From positions 1-64,000 of the forward strand of contig JAMLID010000001.1 in assembly GCA_023954355.1 (NCBI GenBank): DNA of 64,000 nucleotides, in the 5' to 3' direction. A program made the translations under genes and the position numbers. Shown here piece by piece: positions 1-9,339 of the stretch. Every line of letters begins with the position of its first letter. Positions within the stretch are counted from its first letter, which is position 1. The notes below the pieces were generated by a model. The model did not search any database and was not told the DNA's origin. It saw only the letters and a list, made by a program, of their open reading frames with translations. This stretch comes from Oligoflexia bacterium. GTDB taxonomy: Bacteria > Bdellovibrionota > UBA1018 > CAIPTA01.

Positions 1-965
1 ACGCAAGTCTAGTTCATATTGTGGCTTGTGGTACGGCGGCGCATGCAGGTTTTTATGGGCAACAAATTATAGAAAGTGTAGCTAAAGTTGCATGTCGAGC
101 AGAATTGGCAAGCGAATTTAGGTACAGAAACCCTGTTTTACGATCGAATGATTTAGGTATTGTAGTAAGTCAGAGCGGTGAAACGGCTGATACCTTAGCA
201 GCGGTAAAATTGATGAAGTCTGCGGGAATGAAAGTTATTGCCATTTGTAATGTACGCGATTCTTCGATTCCTAGAGAGTGTGATGCTGTCATGTATACCA
301 ATGCGGGGATTGAGATGGGTGTTGCGAGTACTAAGGCCTTTACTACGCAAATGTCGCTCTTTGCTGTTTTAGCGGCAGCTCTTGGGGTGCACCGTAAGAC
401 ACTAAGTAAAGAACAAGAAAAAGAGTGGGTCGATGATTTATTAAAAGTTCCAGAAAAAATTCGCCTTATTTTAGATCATTCAGACAAAGTGAAGGCAATT
501 GCCGATCGCTATGCGAAAAAGAAAGGCTTTTTATTTTTAGGTAGAGGTATTTATTATCCAATAGCACTAGAGGGGGCTCTAAAGCTGAAAGAGATTGCTT
601 ATGTGCATGCTGAGGGGTATCCATCTGGAGAGCTAAAGCATGGACCTATTGCCATGGTTGAGCCAGATATGGTCGTTCTTGCAATAGCGCCAGAGGGTGA
701 TGGCTTATTGCATGAAAAAAGCGTTAGCAATATAGAAGAAGTAAAAGCGCGAAAGGGAACTTTGTTTTCATTAGTCTCTTCTTCTGATCAGCACTTACAA
801 GAAATTTCTGATACCCATTTAGTATTGCCTTCAGTGGTTACAGAAGAAGTAGGGCCATTGCTATCAGTTATTCCTTTGCAATTATTTTCTTACTATGTTG
901 CTGATGCTTTGGGTACAGAAATTGACCAACCAAGAAATTTAGCAAAAAGCGTAACCGTGGAGTGA
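1..965 (+). CDS. glmS: Glutamine--fructose-6-phosphate aminotransferase (isomerizing), 3' part
   Basis: This is the C-terminal part of GlmS, which makes glucosamine-6-phosphate from fructose-6-phosphate and glutamine, the first step towards UDP-GlcNAc for peptidoglycan and LPS. The open frame runs off the left edge, so the N-terminal glutaminase domain and start are missing. The visible part begins in the first SIS (sugar isomerase) domain (VHIVACGTAAHAG) and includes a second SIS domain (FLGRGIYYPIALEGALKLKEIAYVHAE, given here only by its start FLGRGIYYPIALEGALK). It ends in the family's characteristic DQPRNLAKSVTVE tail. The next gene starts 1 bp after the stop, so the two are probably co-transcribed. 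Confidence 0.97.
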   Translation, partial: ASLVHIVACGTAAHAGFYGQQIIESVAKVACRAELASEFRYRNPVLRSNDLGIVVSQSGETADTLAAVKLMKSAGMKVIAICNVRDSSIPRECDAVMYTNAGIEMGVASTKAFTTQMSLFAVLAAALGVHRKTLSKEQEKEWVDDLLKVPEKIRLILDHSDKVKAIADRYAKKKGFLFLGRGIYYPIALEGALKLKEIAYVHAEGYPSGELKHGPIAMVEPDMVVLAIAPEGDGLLHEKSVSNIEEVKARKGTLFSLVSSSDQHLQEISDTHLVLPSVVTEEVGPLLSVIPLQLFSYYVADALGTEIDQPRNLAKSVTVE

Positions 966-966
966 G

Positions 967-2739
967 ATGGTATTTTGGTTTTTAGCAATTGTTATTGGAT
1001 GTATCGCTGGATTTTTAGTTCCTGCGGCCTGGTGGGCAATCGCTAAACTTTCTGACAGACTAGATTTTTATTTCGGAGCTGAATTAACTTCTCGATCAAT
1101 CGAGTATGCAATTGGTTATCCTTTGATTGCAGCTTTATTTGTTTTTATCTTAATTGGTGTTTTTTCGAAATTTCGCTCAGCTGATGCTTTCACATATTTT
1201 ATTTCGGATCTGCATTTTCAAGATGGTAGAAGAAAGCTTCCCTACTCTATAGCACACGCCTTGTCTAATTTAGCCCTACTGATGGGTAAGGGTGTCGTAG
1301 GTATTGAAGGCTTTGGAATGGAAGTCTTATCTGCCATTGGTTCAAAGCTTGGGCAATTGAGTAAGCTTTCTGCTAACCAGATACGAACACTGGCGGCTTG
1401 TGGAGCGACGGCTTCTATTGCCGCTGTAATTGGGCAGCCAGCAGCAGCGTTTTTATTTATTATCGAATTACTTTACGGCTGGGGTAGCCTGTCTTTTACA
1501 GTGGGTGCCTATGCGCTAACAGCTTTTGTTGCAGGAAGCGTAGCACAGTCTTTAACAGCTCCCTCGGGGATTTTTAAAGACTTGTTTGGTACTGATGCTG
1601 GTTTATCACTATTGATTCAGCTTGAGACCTATGATGCTGATCTTTTCTCTTCATTGTTATCGATTCCCCTAGTGAGCGTTACAACGGCAGCGATTGCCGC
1701 GCTTACAATATGGCTTCATAAAAGAACAGATCAAGACTTACACTACATTTTCGAGCCCAAGCGAAATATTGATCAATCAAAAGCATCTCTGTTATTACGG
1801 CTTTCTCTATGGATCGCTGTGACCGCTTTTGCTCTTTATTTTTATCCTGGTGTTGCGGGGAATGGGATCGCTGCCGTTAGAGAATCATTTTTACAAGGAT
1901 TTTTTTGGGGATCAGCGCTCTTGTTTGTTCTCATGAGAATTCTATTGAGTTCTTTGGCCTACTCTGTGATCGGCTCTATGGGATTGGTTTTTCCTGTGAT
2001 GATTATAGGTGTTTTAACTGGTAATTTTATTACTCTAGCCCTAGCGAGTACAATCCCATTGTCTTCAGGGTTTATTGCTATCCTCTCATTGGGAGGAGTT
2101 TTTTCGGCTTGCTTTGGTACTCCAATAGCGGCGACTGCTCTTGTTTTCGGTTTTTCATCAGGAATGACTCAGGATAATGCTGTCTTTTTATTCGTCTCTT
2201 TATCTATAAATTTTTTATCACATTATTTATGTGGCTATTTACAAAAAGATCGTATGGCCAGCATGGGGCTATATCGTCATGGAATTCGCTTTCGTAATGG
2301 AATGTGCTTTAATACTCTTTCGGGGATTCAAGTTCGTGATGCTATGATTACCTACGTAAATCCTGTGGATAAAGAGTCTTCGCTAGGAGCGACGTATAAA
2401 AAACTGATGGCTTCAAAGTTTTCAAAGCTACCCGTTGTTGGGAAAGAAGGAAGCCTAGAGGGGGTAATTTCTTTAGCTGATTTTTACGGTCTAGAAGCTT
2501 GGAAGCGTCTTGGCGAAGATAGTCATGTGCATGATTTAGTAGGTGTAGAGGATATGCTGAAGAAATCTCGTGTTGTTGTGAAGCCTGAGATGAATTTAGA
2601 GACAGCGCTTTTTGTGATGAGTGATGAAGAAATTGTGCCCGTAGTTGAAGAAAATAAGTATGTTGGCTTATTGATTAAAAGTGATTTAGTGAATCTCTAT
2701 AATAAAGAAGTAGTTAAAAAGGCCTTTCGCAGGACATAA
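967..2739 (+). CDS. ClC-family chloride channel/transporter with C-terminal CBS pair
   Basis: This 590-residue inner-membrane protein has about ten hydrophobic segments over residues 1-440, then two CBS domains (about 455-585) that usually bind adenine nucleotides and gate transport. The ClC fold is recognised from GIEGFGM near residue 112, which holds the external gating glutamate (E114), and from MGLVFPVMIIGVLTG. It departs from the textbook family. The GSGIPE selectivity loop is not recognisable, and in the FLFIIELL segment the position matching the internal proton glutamate of E. coli ClcA (E203) is L168. Loss of that glutamate is typical of channels or uncoupled transporters, so passive chloride conduction is more likely than H+/Cl- antiport; this is inference. 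It lies 1 bp downstream of glmS. Confidence 0.85.
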   Translation: MVFWFLAIVIGCIAGFLVPAAWWAIAKLSDRLDFYFGAELTSRSIEYAIGYPLIAALFVFILIGVFSKFRSADAFTYFISDLHFQDGRRKLPYSIAHALSNLALLMGKGVVGIEGFGMEVLSAIGSKLGQLSKLSANQIRTLAACGATASIAAVIGQPAAAFLFIIELLYGWGSLSFTVGAYALTAFVAGSVAQSLTAPSGIFKDLFGTDAGLSLLIQLETYDADLFSSLLSIPLVSVTTAAIAALTIWLHKRTDQDLHYIFEPKRNIDQSKASLLLRLSLWIAVTAFALYFYPGVAGNGIAAVRESFLQGFFWGSALLFVLMRILLSSLAYSVIGSMGLVFPVMIIGVLTGNFITLALASTIPLSSGFIAILSLGGVFSACFGTPIAATALVFGFSSGMTQDNAVFLFVSLSINFLSHYLCGYLQKDRMASMGLYRHGIRFRNGMCFNTLSGIQVRDAMITYVNPVDKESSLGATYKKLMASKFSKLPVVGKEGSLEGVISLADFYGLEAWKRLGEDSHVHDLVGVEDMLKKSRVVVKPEMNLETALFVMSDEEIVPVVEENKYVGLLIKSDLVNLYNKEVVKKAFRRT

Positions 2740-2740
2740 A

Positions 2741-2765
2741 ATTTTCGAACTGCGTGGTCGAAAAT
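2741..2765. other. Hairpin after the ClC gene
   Basis: ATTTTCGA and TCGAAAAT form a perfect 8-bp stem around a 9-nt loop, 2 bp after the ClC stop codon. There is no T-run directly after it, so it may be a weak terminator or an mRNA 3' end rather than a canonical intrinsic terminator. The following 130 bp up to uvrD contain A/T tracts but no clear promoter that I could defend. Confidence 0.4.
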
Positions 2766-2893
2766 AAGACACTTTTCTAGAAAAAAAACAAAAAAAATTA
2801 GATGGACTTCTGATTTGTAATCTCAACTACTTTCTATTATTGTTTCTGTTTTGAGGCACAGGCGAATCTGTAGTTAGACAATAAGGAAAATTC

Positions 2894-5203
2894 ATGTCAG
2901 CAGAAAGATATTTACAAGAGTTGAATACAGCTCAGCGCGAAGCTGCAGAAACAATAGATGGCCCGGTCATTGTATTGGCTGGAGCTGGCTCAGGTAAAAC
3001 AAAAACACTTATCTCTAGAATTGCATATTTGATTCAAAATGGTGTTTCTCCTAGTCAAATTTTAGCTGTGACATTTACCAATAAAGCGGCTGGAGAAATG
3101 AAAGAGAGAGTGCAAAAAGTTTTGTCGAATTCTTCGCAGGGATTAAATTCAGCTTGGGCTAAGCCTTGGATGGGGTTTTCGCGATTTATGCCCGAAGTTT
3201 CTACTTTTCATTCGTTTTGCGTAAAACTGCTAAGAAATGAAACAACAGCATTGGGCTATGATCGGCCTTTTGTTATTTATGATGATGATGATCAAGTCTC
3301 TTTATTAAAGAAAATTTTAAAGAGTCAAGATATAGATCCTAAAAACTATAAGCGTTTTAAAGCTGAAATGGATCAACTAAAGTGTCAGGCTCTTGGGCCA
3401 AATGAAATAGAGACATTTTCGTATACGGGGCAATTTGGGCAGCAGCTACAAGATGTTTATCAAGCCTACCAAAACGAATTGCGAGCAAGTCAGGCTTTAG
3501 ACTTTGGTGATTTAATTGTAGAGTCTGTTAAACTTTTCAAAAAGCATCCAGAAATTTTAGAAAAGTACCAAGAGCATTTTCGTTACTTAATGATAGACGA
3601 ATACCAAGACACTAACCGCGCCCAGTATTTACTGATTAGTATGCTTGCCAAAAAGTTTAAAAATATTTGCGTTGTAGGTGATGAAGATCAAAGCATTTAT
3701 AAGTGGAGAGGCGCTGATATTAGAAATATTTTAGATTTTCAAAAAGATTATCCTGAAGCGAAACTTATTAAATTAGAGCAAAATTATCGTTCTACAAAAA
3801 CAATTATAGAAGCAGCTAGTGCTGTGATTAAAAATAATCAAAGTCGCTACGATAAAAAGCTGTGGACTGCAAATTCTGAAGGAGAAAAAATTCATTGGAT
3901 TCAGTCGGCAGATGAGAGAGGTGAGGCAGAGGTCGTAGCAAAAGAGATTGATTCTTTTTTGCGTAATGGTAGGTCATATAATGAAATTGCTGTTTTTTAT
4001 CGTTCTCACGCACAATCAAGAGCTCTAGAAGAGTCGTTTCGCAGATTACGAATAGGCTATAAAATTATAGGTGGAGTCGGGTTTTATGAGAGAAAAGAAA
4101 TTAAAGATGCTTTAGCTTATCTACGCGTTTTGGTGAATCCCGATGATTCAGTTAGCTTATTAAGAATTATTAATGTACCTAGCCGAGGAATTGGGAAATC
4201 TTCTCTAGAAAAAGCAGAAAGCTTTTCTAGAGAAAAAGGGATATCTCTATATTATGGTCTAAAAGAAATTTTAAGCACAGATATTTTAAATGCTGGCACT
4301 CGAAAAAAGATTTTGGATTTTCTAAAAATGATAGATTCTTTTCGAGATCTGGCTAGTCGATCACCAGTGAGTGATACATACCACCATGTTTTAGAAGCGA
4401 CTGGCTACGTGCAAGAGTTAAGAGCAGAAAATACAGATGAGAGTAAGGGTAGAATCCAAAACTTAGAAGAGTTCGATACGGTTATTCAATTTTTTGAAGA
4501 AGAAAATAAAGACAATGGTGGAGAAAACGCACTGCAAGCTTTTTTAAATCAAGTAACATTAGAAGCAAGCCTCTTAGATCAAGAAAAAAATGGTGGTGAG
4601 AGCGTATCATTCATGACGCTACATTCTTCAAAAGGGCTAGAGTTTCCTTTAGTATTTTTGGTAGGCTGCGAAGAAGGGATTTTTCCCTCTAGGCAATCAA
4701 TGTCTGAGCTCTCTGCAAGTGAAGACGGGGTAGAGGAAGAGCGAAGATTATTTTATGTGGGAGTCACTAGAGCAAAAGAAAAGTTAGTTTTAACAAACTC
4801 ACATGTGAGAAGAATTTATGGTCAAGTACAAGTTTCTCCTCCATCAAGATTTTTAGAAGAAATCCCAGAGCAGTATTTGAGAAAAACAGGACAGTCTTCT
4901 TTTGGTTCGTCTACAATGCAGACTTGGCAAAATAAATCACAGTGGGAAAAGGGTCGATCAGAGCGGTTTTCCAATACAAAATATGATTATAGTTTCAACC
5001 AAGAGCCGACGTATAAGGTAAGTAAGGTAGAGTCTGATCAAGGTAGTTTTACCGTAGGGCAAAAAGTTCGGCACGAAGTCTATGGTAATGGAGTAATCCG
5101 TTTACTAGAGGGTGGAACTGACGATCGTAAAATAACGATAGAATTTAATGGGCGTTTAAAGAAAAAATTTTCCCTAAAACATGTGCAATTAGAGACTATT
5201 TAA
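2894..5203 (+). CDS. uvrD: ATP-dependent DNA helicase, UvrD/PcrA type (SF1A)
   Basis: A 769-residue 3'-5' DNA helicase for repair and removal of protein roadblocks. All SF1A motifs are present in order: Walker A GAGSGKT (residues 30-36), TFTNKAAGEM (Ia), DEYQDTN (II), GDEDQSIYKWRGADI (III), QNYRS (IV), TLHSSKGLEF (V) and VTRAK (VI). The C-terminal tail (about 720-769: VGQKVRHEVYGNGVI and following) is the Tudor-like domain that in PcrA/UvrD binds RNA polymerase. The length fits PcrA/UvrD rather than RecB or Rep. AAGGA lies about 7 bp before the ATG. The ABC exporter genes follow 4 bp later, but a functional link is not evident. Confidence 0.96.
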   Translation: MSAERYLQELNTAQREAAETIDGPVIVLAGAGSGKTKTLISRIAYLIQNGVSPSQILAVTFTNKAAGEMKERVQKVLSNSSQGLNSAWAKPWMGFSRFMPEVSTFHSFCVKLLRNETTALGYDRPFVIYDDDDQVSLLKKILKSQDIDPKNYKRFKAEMDQLKCQALGPNEIETFSYTGQFGQQLQDVYQAYQNELRASQALDFGDLIVESVKLFKKHPEILEKYQEHFRYLMIDEYQDTNRAQYLLISMLAKKFKNICVVGDEDQSIYKWRGADIRNILDFQKDYPEAKLIKLEQNYRSTKTIIEAASAVIKNNQSRYDKKLWTANSEGEKIHWIQSADERGEAEVVAKEIDSFLRNGRSYNEIAVFYRSHAQSRALEESFRRLRIGYKIIGGVGFYERKEIKDALAYLRVLVNPDDSVSLLRIINVPSRGIGKSSLEKAESFSREKGISLYYGLKEILSTDILNAGTRKKILDFLKMIDSFRDLASRSPVSDTYHHVLEATGYVQELRAENTDESKGRIQNLEEFDTVIQFFEEENKDNGGENALQAFLNQVTLEASLLDQEKNGGESVSFMTLHSSKGLEFPLVFLVGCEEGIFPSRQSMSELSASEDGVEEERRLFYVGVTRAKEKLVLTNSHVRRIYGQVQVSPPSRFLEEIPEQYLRKTGQSSFGSSTMQTWQNKSQWEKGRSERFSNTKYDYSFNQEPTYKVSKVESDQGSFTVGQKVRHEVYGNGVIRLLEGGTDDRKITIEFNGRLKKKFSLKHVQLETI

Positions 5204-5207
5204 GATC

Positions 5208-6125
5208 ATGAAAATTATAAGTGCAAAAGAAGTTACAAAAATATTTTCTAGCTTTACGGCAGTAGATAAACTCTCGTTTGAGCTTAGAAAAGGAGAATGC
5301 TTTGGTCTTTTAGGCCCAAACGGTGCGGGTAAATCTACCTTTATTGGGATGCTCTATGGTGTAAATTCTATTTCAAGTGGTAATCTTGAAGTTTTTGAGA
5401 TGAATCCAAAAAGCCAGGCGAGAAAAGTAAAGCAGCGCATGGGGGTTGTTACCCAAGATAACGCCTTAGATGATAGCCTTACAGTAATAGAAAATATGAT
5501 GATTTATGCCTCTTTTTTAGGGGTGCCTAAAAAAGAGAGAGAAAAGAGAATTAAAGACTTACTAGACTTTATGAATTTGTCGCATAAAGCAAATGCTCCT
5601 ATTCGTTTTCTTTCTGGAGGTATGAAGAGGCGTTTAGTTTTTGTTCGCAGTCTTTTGGGTGATCCTGAGTTGCTTGTATTAGATGAGCCTACGACTGGAC
5701 TAGATCCGGCGGTACGTCATCTTCTTTGGGGAAAAGTTAGAGATCTAAAAGCTAAGGGAAAAACAATCTTATTAACTACACATTATATGCACGAAGCAGA
5801 AATTTTATGTGATCGCATTTTAGTTATGAATAAAGGTAAATCTGTAGCTGAGGGTAGTCCGTCTGAATTAATTCAAAAATATTGTCCTGGCTATGTTGCT
5901 GTTTACGATCAAATTGAAAAAAATGAGAGCGTAAAAAAATTTGGTGAAAAACATAATTTTCTCATTCAAGAAGACCGTTCGGGAATTTATTTACGAGCTC
6001 CGAAATTTGAGGATCTTTTAAAAATGCAAGAAGAAACAAAAACATTTGCTGCGCAATTGCGCCCGGCGAATTTAGAAGATGTATTCTTACAGCTAACAGG
6101 ACAGGAGCTCACCGCCGATGCTTGA
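5208..6125 (+). CDS. ABC-2 type export ATPase, NodI-like
   Basis: This 305-residue ATP-binding subunit powers a two-gene exporter with the following permease. It shows Walker A GPNGAGKST (36-44), the Q-loop region VVTQDNALDD, the signature LSGGMKRR (135-142), Walker B LLVLDE (155-160), the D-loop and H-loop TTHYMHEAE (H192). The roughly 80-residue C-terminal extension is typical of NodI/CcmA/DrrA-type ATPases. The substrate cannot be read from sequence; NodI/J homologues outside rhizobia are generic lipid, polysaccharide or drug exporters. The stop overlaps the permease start by 8 bp, implying coupled translation. Confidence 0.93.
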   Translation: MKIISAKEVTKIFSSFTAVDKLSFELRKGECFGLLGPNGAGKSTFIGMLYGVNSISSGNLEVFEMNPKSQARKVKQRMGVVTQDNALDDSLTVIENMMIYASFLGVPKKEREKRIKDLLDFMNLSHKANAPIRFLSGGMKRRLVFVRSLLGDPELLVLDEPTTGLDPAVRHLLWGKVRDLKAKGKTILLTTHYMHEAEILCDRILVMNKGKSVAEGSPSELIQKYCPGYVAVYDQIEKNESVKKFGEKHNFLIQEDRSGIYLRAPKFEDLLKMQEETKTFAAQLRPANLEDVFLQLTGQELTADA

Positions 6126-6888
6126 GACTTTGCGACTTTGTGTACAGCTTACAAAAAGAAACTGGATCGTCTATCGAAAAGACTTGATTGCGAACGTTTC
6201 TCCCACCATATTTGAGCCTATTTTTCTAATTTTATCATTAGGAGTTGGCTTAGGGTATTTTATCACAGATATCGATGGACGCTCGTATACAGCTTTTTTA
6301 GCACCCGGATTAGCTGTATCAACAGCACTATTTTCTTCCTTCTTTGAATCTAGTTATGGGTTTTATATTAGAATGACCTTTGAAAATATTTTTAAAGCCA
6401 TGCTCACGACTCCTATTGGAGTGCATGAGGTTATTTTGGGTGAGTATATTTGGTTGTCTATAAAAGGGGCTATGATGTGTAGCCTACTCGCTATAGGTTT
6501 TGCCTGTTTTGGTTTAATAAAATCTTTATGGTTATTACCACTAATACCAATTGCTGGTGTCTTAATTGCCCTACCTTGTGGAGCATTGGGCTTAATTGCA
6601 ACATCTTATGTAAAGAATATTAATCAATTTCAAACAGTCTATGCTTTTTTTATTGCGCCTTTATTTTTCTTTTCTGGAATATTTTTTCCTCTTGCTCAGA
6701 TGCCAAATAGTTTGAAATATATAGCCTACGCGTTGCCACTTGCCCATGGGGTAGAGGTATCGAGAGCTCTTTTTTGGAATGAAAATGTATTATATGTGCT
6801 AGGAGTTCATGGAGGGATTCTAATCCTATATAGTGCAATACTATGCGCTTTTGCTTATTATAGAATCCAAAAAATTTTACAAAATTAA
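6118..6888 (+). CDS. ABC-2 type permease, NodJ-like
   Basis: A 256-residue inner-membrane permease that pairs with the upstream ATPase. It has about six hydrophobic segments. The N-terminal amphipathic stretch, the FLAPGLAVSTALFSS segment and the pattern near 183-195 (FFSGIFFPLAQMPNSLKYIA) are typical ABC2_membrane signatures and match NodJ in length. The start overlaps the ATPase by 8 bp. The stop codon (6886-6888) overlaps tail-to-tail with the stop of the next minus-strand gene, leaving no room for a separate terminator. Confidence 0.92.
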   Translation: MLETLRLCVQLTKRNWIVYRKDLIANVSPTIFEPIFLILSLGVGLGYFITDIDGRSYTAFLAPGLAVSTALFSSFFESSYGFYIRMTFENIFKAMLTTPIGVHEVILGEYIWLSIKGAMMCSLLAIGFACFGLIKSLWLLPLIPIAGVLIALPCGALGLIATSYVKNINQFQTVYAFFIAPLFFFSGIFFPLAQMPNSLKYIAYALPLAHGVEVSRALFWNENVLYVLGVHGGILILYSAILCAFAYYRIQKILQN

Positions 6889-7625
6889 CCGGCAGACTGA
6901 ATTCGGTAGTATTCGTTTAGTGCTTTACGAAGGTAGATGCCTGGACGACTTGTTTCAGGTATCTGCGTTGCTGCCTGTTCGTAAATAGCTAAGGTTCTCT
7001 CATTTATAAAACTTAAAATCAGAGTACTGGCTTTTTCTGAAGAGAATTGCCCACCTTCCTGGAAAAGAGTGCTTAAAAATGCAGCTATGTCTACTTCTTC
7101 GGGCTGACCAATATAGCGTTCAAATTCTTTCATGGCATATTCTATTAAAAGTGGGTCGTTACTCTGTGAGAGGCCAGAGAGAATTTTTGCTAAATTTTCT
7201 CTGTCAATAGGCAGAGATGAGTATATTTTTAAAGCTTCTGCTTGAACATATCCGTCGTAAGAATTTATACCTTGATCAGCTAGAGCTTTTAGTAAATTTT
7301 CTTTTTCTTTATCAGGTATGTCTAAGCCGTTAGTTTTTATAAAAAGCTCTTTAATGGCTTGGCCAATAGAGTAATCATATTCTCTAGCATCACTATTTGG
7401 GAAATCACAATCTTGGGTTTCGTAGCAGAGAACAAGAGTTTGGTATTTTTCTAAAACATTTTCTTTTACTTCTTTGGATTTATTTGTTGTAAAGTTAGAA
7501 ATTTTTTCCTTTTTTTTAAATGATGGTGAGTTAGGTTCAGGCTGCTTTGCTTCTCTGAATGTCTGCGTTTTTATGAGCAAGCCAGATAATATTGCGAGAC
7601 CAATAATTATAAAAACCTTTTTCAT
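6885..7625 (-). CDS. Hypothetical single-pass membrane or secreted helical protein
   Basis: A 246-residue protein with an N-terminal signal anchor (MKKVFIIIGLAILSGLLI), then a charged linker and a mostly helical domain. I recognise no family; short helical units such as LLIEYAMKEFERYIG suggest a helical-repeat fold, but weakly. The open frame extends 18 bp further upstream, but the ATG at 7625 overlaps the TGA of the preceding lysozyme-like gene as ATGA, so that start is preferred. It is probably co-transcribed with that gene and may act in the envelope alongside it. Confidence 0.7.
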   Translation of the reverse strand: MKKVFIIIGLAILSGLLIKTQTFREAKQPEPNSPSFKKKEKISNFTTNKSKEVKENVLEKYQTLVLCYETQDCDFPNSDAREYDYSIGQAIKELFIKTNGLDIPDKEKENLLKALADQGINSYDGYVQAEALKIYSSLPIDRENLAKILSGLSQSNDPLLIEYAMKEFERYIGQPEEVDIAAFLSTLFQEGGQFSSEKASTLILSFINERTLAIYEQAATQIPETSRPGIYLRKALNEYYRIQSAG

Positions 7626-9163
7626 CGAACTCTTTCTGTCCATAAGTGTACACTGCTATTTGGTTCTAAAAAGCCGGAGTATACGTATCCAGCTTTACCG
7701 TTATAGCTAACCATATAGTAAAGATAATTTTGTGAGCCTTGAATAATATAAGAAAGAACAGTCAGCTCTTTTGCCTTTGGAATATTTCCTAAAAGTGAGC
7801 CTCCAGGAGTTTTTCTCATATTAATCCCCGCAGAGTTTTTAATTCGTATTTTTTCTCCCATTCTAGCGATTTGAGAAGGTATTGGTGCTGTTTGGTCTGA
7901 TTTTATTGCCCAGCTTGCGTAGCTACTGGCAGAGCCCGCGTAAAAATAACCAATCTTACCCTCTAGGTTAATTTTGTAGTATCTATCTTTGCTGTCGAGA
8001 TTTCTAATTTCAAAATCTGAAACCTCTAAAATTTCTCCCTTTGGAATAACGCCTAAAGCCCCACCCCCTGGGGTTGCGCGAAGAAAAATAGCCTGCTTCG
8101 TTTCTAAAAAATTCCCCACTTTTAATAGAGAAGAAGAAAATTGTGAGCAAATTTTATGTCTATCTACGATCTCTACAACTAAATTATGTTGTGGTAAGGT
8201 TCGTGAATCTAGAGAGTTAAGCTTAGAAATAGTATCCAAGCAAACAGCATTTTTACTTTCTTCTACGCAAGAAAGTTTTGTACCGGAGCGAACACAGTAA
8301 AAATTTTCCTGTTTGTATAGTGTATGTTCTAGCACTTGACTTCCTGTACCGTCTCCAGGTGGGGGGCAATCTTCTCTATTTTCTATCAGACAACCTACAT
8401 CTACAGAAGCTTCTTTATTCAGGTCAGCCACATATTTTTTCCAGCTTTGACTTTTTAGTTTTGAGTGAAACCCCTTATCATTATTTGCAAATTTGTCGTT
8501 CGGATTCGTAAAACGACAAATTTTTGAGGGTCCGCCATTGTAGGCAGCCCAGGCCGCTCGCATTCTAGCTTCGTAGTTTGTAGATGATCCCACACACGTT
8601 TGCGAAGGTGCTCTTGTCCATTGGGGGTATAGAATGTCCATGGCATATACGAGATTTCCCATGAGGTTCCAACCGATGCCTTGCTGAATGGCGGGAAAAT
8701 GATGTCGATCGTCTACTTGCATCATTCCATGACCGTGACCAATGTCTCCTCTCATCATTTTTAATCTTTGGTCACTTGCTGATCGATAATGAGAAAAAAA
8801 AGTTTCTTGGTCGGCTGTGGCTGTAACAAGTTTTTGCCAGTATTCGATTTCTTGTCTAGATGCTTGAGGATTTCGTTTTAGTATATATAGCTGCGCAGCT
8901 TCGCGTATAAGTGCATGCATTTCTTCCATATAGCGATTTCTCTCTATTGTGCGGTTTTCAAGATCTAAAAAAATTAGTTTAGGGTAGTTACTCAATAGCG
9001 TTCGATCTTCTCCAAAGGCTGACGCATCGCAACCGTTGGGAGCACGACCGTAGTTCCATTCTCCACCAACTCGATTTATACAGCGATAATAATCGGGAGT
9101 AGGGTTTGCAGCGAAGAGCGTTGGTGTTAAAAATAATCCAAAAATTGTGAAAAAAATCTTCAT
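7622..9163 (-). CDS. Secreted lysozyme/transglycosylase-like protein with two SH3b domains
   Basis: A 513-residue exported protein with signal peptide MKIFFTIFGLFLTPTLFAA. Residues about 75-250 resemble the lysozyme/SLT fold: a candidate catalytic Glu in TADQETFF (E120) followed by GHGHGMMQVDDRHHF (142-156), analogous to the GLMQ/GLFQ motif of lytic transglycosylases, and AAWAAYNGGPSKICRF, comparable to the AYNGG motif of SLT enzymes. Two bacterial SH3 domains follow (about 345-410 and 440-505), each with an R-(A/K)-TPGG loop, likely for cell-wall binding. The probable role is peptidoglycan cleavage in the periplasm or outside the cell. Its start faces the gatC promoter region. The exact glycosidase class is not assigned. 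Confidence 0.82.
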   Translation of the reverse strand: MKIFFTIFGLFLTPTLFAANPTPDYYRCINRVGGEWNYGRAPNGCDASAFGEDRTLLSNYPKLIFLDLENRTIERNRYMEEMHALIREAAQLYILKRNPQASRQEIEYWQKLVTATADQETFFSHYRSASDQRLKMMRGDIGHGHGMMQVDDRHHFPAIQQGIGWNLMGNLVYAMDILYPQWTRAPSQTCVGSSTNYEARMRAAWAAYNGGPSKICRFTNPNDKFANNDKGFHSKLKSQSWKKYVADLNKEASVDVGCLIENREDCPPPGDGTGSQVLEHTLYKQENFYCVRSGTKLSCVEESKNAVCLDTISKLNSLDSRTLPQHNLVVEIVDRHKICSQFSSSLLKVGNFLETKQAIFLRATPGGGALGVIPKGEILEVSDFEIRNLDSKDRYYKINLEGKIGYFYAGSASSYASWAIKSDQTAPIPSQIARMGEKIRIKNSAGINMRKTPGGSLLGNIPKAKELTVLSYIIQGSQNYLYYMVSYNGKAGYVYSGFLEPNSSVHLWTERVR

Positions 9164-9223
9164 AGGCAGCCTTTCGGCAATCTTTATTCACAACTAAAGA
9201 ATGAAAGAAAAAGTTAGATAAAT

Positions 9224-9237
9224 TTTCTCGCGAGAAA
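9224..9237. promoter_or_regulatory. 14-bp perfect palindrome, possible operator
   Basis: TTTCTCGCGAGAAA is a perfect palindrome in the 176-bp divergent region between the lysozyme-like gene and gatC. It sits about 20 bp upstream of the putative gatC -35 box and 60 bp from the other start, so one dimeric repressor could act on both. No regulator is encoded beside it, so its role is inferred from position only. Confidence 0.4.
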
Positions 9238-9256
9238 CTTCCTGAGTGAAATGCTA

Positions 9257-9286
9257 TTGATCGTATGCACTAGATAAAGGTATGCT
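9257..9286 (+). promoter_or_regulatory. Putative sigma-70-type promoter of the gatCAB operon
   Basis: TTGATC (9257-9262) and TATGCT (9281-9286) are separated by 18 bp, with the gatC ATG 54 bp downstream of the -10. This is the best -35/-10 pair in the divergent region. It would drive the whole overlapping gatC-gatA-gatB-asmA-ppx unit. Confidence 0.5.
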
Positions 9287-9339
9287 CTAGGGCAAGAATT
9301 CAGTACACCGACTAAATCATTTTGTTTGGGTTATATATT

